Shown one piece after another: positions 6,383 through 9,345 of a stretch of DNA of 9,345 nucleotides (its first letter is position 1; each line of letters starts with the position of its first letter). The stretch covers positions 1-9,345 of the forward strand of contig JAFGLK010000194.1 in the NCBI GenBank assembly GCA_016928125.1, written 5' to 3'. The notes under the pieces were generated by a model. That model did no database searches. It saw nothing but the letters and a program-made list of their open reading frames with translations, and was not told where the DNA came from. The stretch is from Anaerolineae bacterium. GTDB taxonomy: Bacteria > Chloroflexota > Anaerolineae > UBA1429. A program made the translations under genes and the position numbers.

Positions 6383-6530
6383 CTGGCATGGACGGCAGGT
6401 GCCGGCCATCCATCAGCCAGGGATGAGCTGGACCGAACAAGGCAGGTTGAAGATGCGTCAACACTTTGGGGTGCGTGCAACGGGCTTGCACACCCGCCAT
6501 CGGCGCGCCGCCGCGTGTGCGGGCTTTTTT
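6383..6530 (+). ncRNA. Candidate structured RNA ending in a terminator-like hairpin
   Basis: The plus strand between mrp and the TPR gene holds no convincing coding frame but folds well. The first hairpin spans 6383-6420: CTGGC/GCCAG outside a six-base bulge, ATGG/CCAT, one mismatch, CGGC/GCCG and a four-base loop. The second spans 6469-6495: GGGTG/CACCC and TGCAA/TTGCA, with a two-base bulge. The third (6493-6523; CCCGC/GCGGG outside GCGCG/CGCGT) is followed by CTTTTTT, as in an intrinsic terminator, and shares bases with the second, so the two are alternatives. No plus-strand gene is upstream to be terminated. Possible readings are a small RNA or an attenuated leader. I could not define a promoter, and the class is unrecognised. 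Confidence 0.3.
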
Positions 6531-6556
6531 GACAAGGCGGCCAGCCGTGGGATAAT
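6529..6556 (+). promoter_or_regulatory. Strong sigma70-type promoter for the TPR gene
   Basis: A perfect -35 box TTGACA (6529-6534) is followed after 16 bases by GATAAT (6551-6556, five of six), which also has an upstream TGG giving an extended -10. The start would be near 6563, about 75 nt before the ATG at 6638. The -35 box shares bases with the T-run of the hairpin just upstream. Confidence 0.7.
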
Positions 6557-6637
6557 CAGCGTGCTACACTGCCCTGAAGACCATCTGACCGGGCCATGTT
6601 CGGTCAGTTTCGCTCCGCATAGGACCGGGAGGATAAC

Positions 6638-7609
6638 ATGCCAAAGGGCGCCCTTGAGCAGGATATCGGCATCGAGACCGCGCTGACCAAGTTGCGCGAT
6701 ATGATCCGCGATCTGGAGTTGCAGGCCTACCGCCTGGGAGGTCGGGGCGAGAGCGCCATCGAGACGCTGCGCCTGCGCGACCGGGTCGAGCGCGAGCTGG
6801 AGAGCCGCCGGGCAGCTGGCATGGATGTGCGCGCCGAGCAGACGCGGGTCGAGACCGTCGACAACATGCTGCGCCGGCAGGCCAGCATCCTGATGGGCGA
6901 ACTGCGTGGCATGGGCGGCCTGGAGGCCGCCCGCCAGGAGGAGAATCCGCCGGAGGAGTATTGGTGGTGGTACCTCGACTATGAGGTATCCGACCGCCGC
7001 CGACGGCTGGCGGTGCGATCCACGATCATCATCGTCGCGGTGCTCGCCGTGTTGTTGGTGGGCAACTATATCATGAATCGCTTCTTTGGGATGGATCCAA
7101 CCGAGAAGGCGGCGCGCAACTACAGCTCACAGGCGGAGCAGATCCTGTACGAGGGGGGCGACCGACAGGAGGCCATTGCGCTCTACGAGCAGGCTATCGC
7201 CACCTACCCCGAGATACCCGAAGCACATGCCACCCTGGCCGTGCTGTATGAGGCCAATGGCCAGGAGGACGAGGCGGCACGCGAGTTCCAGATCGCGCGC
7301 GAGCAGCTGGGCGATCCGGTGGGCTTGGAGATCACCGTGGCACGGGCCTACGAGACAGTGGGCAATCTGGATGCGGCGCTTGAGCGCGTCGAGGCCGCCC
7401 TGGCACTGGATCCCGAGTCGCCGCAGGCCTACTTTGTGAGGGGTAGCATCTACGAGGCGCAGCAAGACACCAGCCAGGCCATCGCCGATTTCGAGCGCGC
7501 CTCTGATCTGGCGCGCGAGCGGGGCGAGGATGCCCTGTATGTGCTGGCGCGCACCCGCATGGCCATGCTCATGCAGCGCGCGCCCAGCTCAGGCCTGGGA
7601 GGCTTCTGA
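6638..7609 (+). CDS. Membrane-anchored TPR-repeat protein
   Basis: This 323-aa protein has three parts. Residues 1-105 are charged and helical, with a likely coiled-coil character (many Glu/Arg at helical spacing, about 15-90). One transmembrane helix follows at about 127-146 (STIIIVAVLAVLLVGNYIM), preceded by the basic run RRRRL (120-124), which by the positive-inside rule puts the N-terminal part in the cytoplasm. Residues 155-315 form about four TPR-like helix pairs: GDRQEAIALYEQAIATYP (174-191), the next near 195-222, GNLDAALERVEAALALDPE (242-260), and DTSQAIADFERA (277-288). TPR domains bind partner proteins, so a scaffold role at the outer face of the membrane is plausible. An EYWWWYLDY aromatic patch (107-115) lies just before the membrane. 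The start has GGAGG at 6628-6632. It is a single-gene unit, so no partner can be named. Confidence 0.85.
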   Translation: MPKGALEQDIGIETALTKLRDMIRDLELQAYRLGGRGESAIETLRLRDRVERELESRRAAGMDVRAEQTRVETVDNMLRRQASILMGELRGMGGLEAARQEENPPEEYWWWYLDYEVSDRRRRLAVRSTIIIVAVLAVLLVGNYIMNRFFGMDPTEKAARNYSSQAEQILYEGGDRQEAIALYEQAIATYPEIPEAHATLAVLYEANGQEDEAAREFQIAREQLGDPVGLEITVARAYETVGNLDAALERVEAALALDPESPQAYFVRGSIYEAQQDTSQAIADFERASDLARERGEDALYVLARTRMAMLMQRAPSSGLGGF

Positions 7610-7645
7610 CCGGGCCCTGGCGCCCAGCCCTTGGTCGCCGTCCCT

Positions 7646-7674
7646 GAGGCCTGACCTCGATCCGAGTCAGGCTC
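7646..7674. terminator. Hairpin between convergent genes, possible bidirectional terminator
   Basis: GAGGCCTGAC (7646-7655) pairs with GTCAGGCTC (7666-7674) over nine base pairs with one bulged G, and the loop can add three further pairs. It lies between the TPR stop and the ACT gene and touches the ACT stop codon. No T-tract is present on either strand, so function is inferred from position and stem strength. Confidence 0.45.
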
Positions 7675-8069
7675 TAGTCGGACTGAAGCGCCTTCTCGCC
7701 GAGCTCCAGGTCATCCACCTTGAGGATGATCATCGCCTGGCCCTCGCGGGGAGCGCTATAGGTGTAACTGTACTCGATATTGACGTCGGCGTCGGCCAAG
7801 GGCTTGAGCACTCTTTCGACAAAGGCCCCCGGCTCATCGGGAACCGTCACCTGAAGCACGGGGGCGGCCGAGCAGGTCAGCCCCGCTTTGCGGATGATCT
7901 GCAGGGCCCGCTCCGGTTTGTCGAGGATCAGGTGAATGATGCCAAAGTCGGACGCGTCCACGATATTGTGTGCGATGACATTGATGTCGGCCTCGGCCAG
8001 CATCTCCAGGAGATAGAGCAGCCTCCCGGGCCGGTTCTCCAGAAACGCAGATACTTGAACGGTCTTCAT
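7674..8069 (-). CDS. Tandem ACT-domain protein, probable amino-acid sensor
   Basis: This 131-aa protein consists almost only of two ACT domains: residues 1-66 with motif ENRPGRLL (11-18), and 68-131 with motif VPDEPGAFV (76-84). ACT pairs bind amino acids or related small ligands and regulate enzymes. Small tandem-ACT proteins are often encoded beside phenylacetate-CoA ligase genes in bacteria and archaea, and here the ligase gene lies 121 bases upstream on the same strand. A role in sensing an aromatic amino acid or its breakdown product is therefore plausible but not shown. The start is ATG 8069 with GGGAGG six bases upstream, not the 22-codon upstream extension, whose Gly/Arg-rich sequence is unlike the family. 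The 8070-8190 gap holds a GC-rich hairpin (8089-8111) and no clear promoter, so co-transcription with the ligase is likely. Confidence 0.88.
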   Translation of the reverse strand: MKTVQVSAFLENRPGRLLYLLEMLAEADINVIAHNIVDASDFGIIHLILDKPERALQIIRKAGLTCSAAPVLQVTVPDEPGAFVERVLKPLADADVNIEYSYTYSAPREGQAMIILKVDDLELGEKALQSD

Positions 8070-8190
8070 GTGTGCCCTCCCTATCCGTGCGCCCTGGCCC
8101 CTGCGGGGCGCGCCCTCTTGTGCCCTGCCGCCCAAACCAGTCCGCGATGGGCTTAGCCCTGGCTACGCGTTCAGCGCGCAGCGTCCTCGT

Positions 8191-9345
8191 CTAGTCGCTG
8201 GCATACACATCGCGCCGATCGATCACGCGCTTGGCCTTGCCCATGCTGCGCTCGATGCGATTCGGCTCCACCAGCCGGATGCGCGCCTGGATGCCCAGGG
8301 TCTCGCGCATCTCAAACTCAGCCTTTTCCTGGAGATGGCGCAACTGGCCGATGTCGTCGCTAAAGATCTGCTCCGACACCTCCACCCAGATCTCCAGATC
8401 GTCCATGGCGCCCCGCTCGCGGTCCACGATGATCAGGTAGTGGGGCTGCACCCCCTCAACCTGGAGCAGCACCGTCTCGATCTGCGACGGGAACACGTTC
8501 ACGCCACGCACGATGAGCATGTCGTCGGTGCGCCCGCTGATCTTTTCCATCCTGGCCTGCGTGCGCCCACAACTGCACGGAAGCGGGTCGAGGCAGGTGA
8601 TGTCACCTGTGCGGTAGCGCAGCACCGGCAGGGCCTCCTTGGTCAGCGTGGTGATGACCAACTCGCCGTGACGCCCGTAGGGCAGCTGCTCGCCCGTATC
8701 CGGATCGATGATCTCGACCAGGAAATGATCCTCGTTGATGTGCAGGCCACAGTGTTCGGTGCACTCGCCCGACACGCCGGGCCCCACGATCTCCGACAGG
8801 CCGTAGGTGTCGATCGGGTCGATCCCCAATCGCCGCCGAATCTCCTCGCGCATGGCGCTCGACCAGGGCTCGGCGCCGTGGATGCCCACCCGCAGCGCAC
8901 TGCGCCGCAAGTCCACGCCCATCTCCTCGGCCTGTTCGGCCACATAGATGGCGTAGGAAGGGGTGCAGCAGAACACGGTGGCCTCGAGATCCTCGATGAG
9001 CATGATCTGGCGCCTGGTGTTGCCTGAAGAGACGGGCACGATGGTGGCGCCCAAATACTCGCCGCCATAGTGCCAGCCGAGCCCCCCGGTGAACAGTCCA
9101 TACCCCATGGAGATCTGCATGGTGTCCTCGCTGGTGACGCCGCCGGCGGCCAGGTTGCGCGCGCAGACCTCGCGCCACATCTCCAGATCGTTGCGGGTGT
9201 AGGCCACCACCGTGGGCTTGCCCGTGGTGCCACTGGAGGCATGCACGCGCGAGACCTGCCTGCGCGGCACGGCAAGCAGCCCGAAGGGGTAATTGTCTCG
9301 AAAGTCGCTCTTGCGCGTGAAGGGCAGCTTGGCCAGGTCATCGAG
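8191..9345 (-). CDS. paaK: Phenylacetate-CoA ligase (AMP-forming), partial at the 5' end
   Basis: This adenylate-forming enzyme activates phenylacetate or a related aryl acetate to its CoA thioester using ATP. The frame is open to the window edge; 384 residues are visible and about 50 N-terminal residues are missing from the usual 430-440. Near the edge the sequence reads [19 protein letters not shown], characteristic of PaaK. It continues with the AMP-binding P-loop SSGTTGKPT (visible residues 37-45), [10 protein letters not shown], the cysteine-containing CSCGRTQ, TGDI, and the hinge [20 protein letters not shown] before the C-terminal domain. The end has [10 protein letters not shown]. An internal GTG at 9270 is not the start, because family-conserved sequence precedes it. 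The adjacent ACT gene suggests a role in aromatic amino acid or arylpyruvate breakdown rather than necessarily the aerobic paa pathway, of which no other gene is visible. Confidence 0.93.
   Translation of the reverse strand, partial: LDDLAKLPFTRKSDFRDNYPFGLLAVPRRQVSRVHASSGTTGKPTVVAYTRNDLEMWREVCARNLAAGGVTSEDTMQISMGYGLFTGGLGWHYGGEYLGATIVPVSSGNTRRQIMLIEDLEATVFCCTPSYAIYVAEQAEEMGVDLRRSALRVGIHGAEPWSSAMREEIRRRLGIDPIDTYGLSEIVGPGVSGECTEHCGLHINEDHFLVEIIDPDTGEQLPYGRHGELVITTLTKEALPVLRYRTGDITCLDPLPCSCGRTQARMEKISGRTDDMLIVRGVNVFPSQIETVLLQVEGVQPHYLIIVDRERGAMDDLEIWVEVSEQIFSDDIGQLRHLQEKAEFEMRETLGIQARIRLVEPNRIERSMGKAKRVIDRRDVYASD

Noticed and set aside
6211..6480. N-terminal extension of 90 codons on the Mrp ATPase
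   Set aside because: It covers the extended -10 promoter and the AGGAG site before ATG 6210, and does not resemble any Mrp N terminus.

Overview
The window comes from a GC-rich bacterial chromosome. Gene content (a group II ECF transporter core, a ThuA-like/C-factor-like SDR pair, a URO-D-superfamily protein beside an Mrp/MIP18 fusion ATPase, a one-TM TPR protein, and a tandem-ACT protein beside phenylacetate-CoA ligase) suggests Chloroflexota, perhaps Anaerolineae-like. That is inference from general family knowledge, and no phylogenetic marker is present. There are ten supportable protein genes, two of them cut by the window edges, in five units of alternating strand.

Layout. (1) 1-2151, minus: an ECF vitamin/micronutrient transporter operon ecfA1-ecfA2-ecfT, with overlapping genes. 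ecfT runs off the left edge, and no substrate-binding S component is visible. (2) 2152-2641: a divergent intergenic region holding a structured minus-strand leader with an intrinsic terminator just before ecfA1, several dyads, and promoters facing both ways. (3) 2642-4028, plus: a ThuA-like gene and a C-factor-like SDR, 1 nt apart. (4) 4057-6210, minus: the Mrp/ApbC-type Fe-S carrier ATPase followed by a divergent URO-D-superfamily protein. (5) 6211-6637: a second divergent region with a good promoter for each flanking gene and a plus-strand hairpin/terminator-like structure that serves no visible gene. (6) 6638-7609, plus: a membrane-anchored TPR protein. (7) 7674-9345, minus: a phenylacetate-CoA ligase (5' end outside the window) and, downstream, a tandem-ACT protein.

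Most noteworthy: the two ECF ATPases carry departures from consensus (switch His to Asn in EcfA2; LSTGQ instead of LSGGQ in EcfA1) that would fall on the same composite ATP site. The ecf operon also appears to be preceded by a transcription-attenuation leader of no class I recognise, with a terminator, a competing antiterminator pairing and repeated elements. A second, less certain structured RNA candidate lies upstream of the TPR gene. The remaining genes look intact and ordinary. I found no CRISPR array, tRNA, rRNA or insertion sequence.
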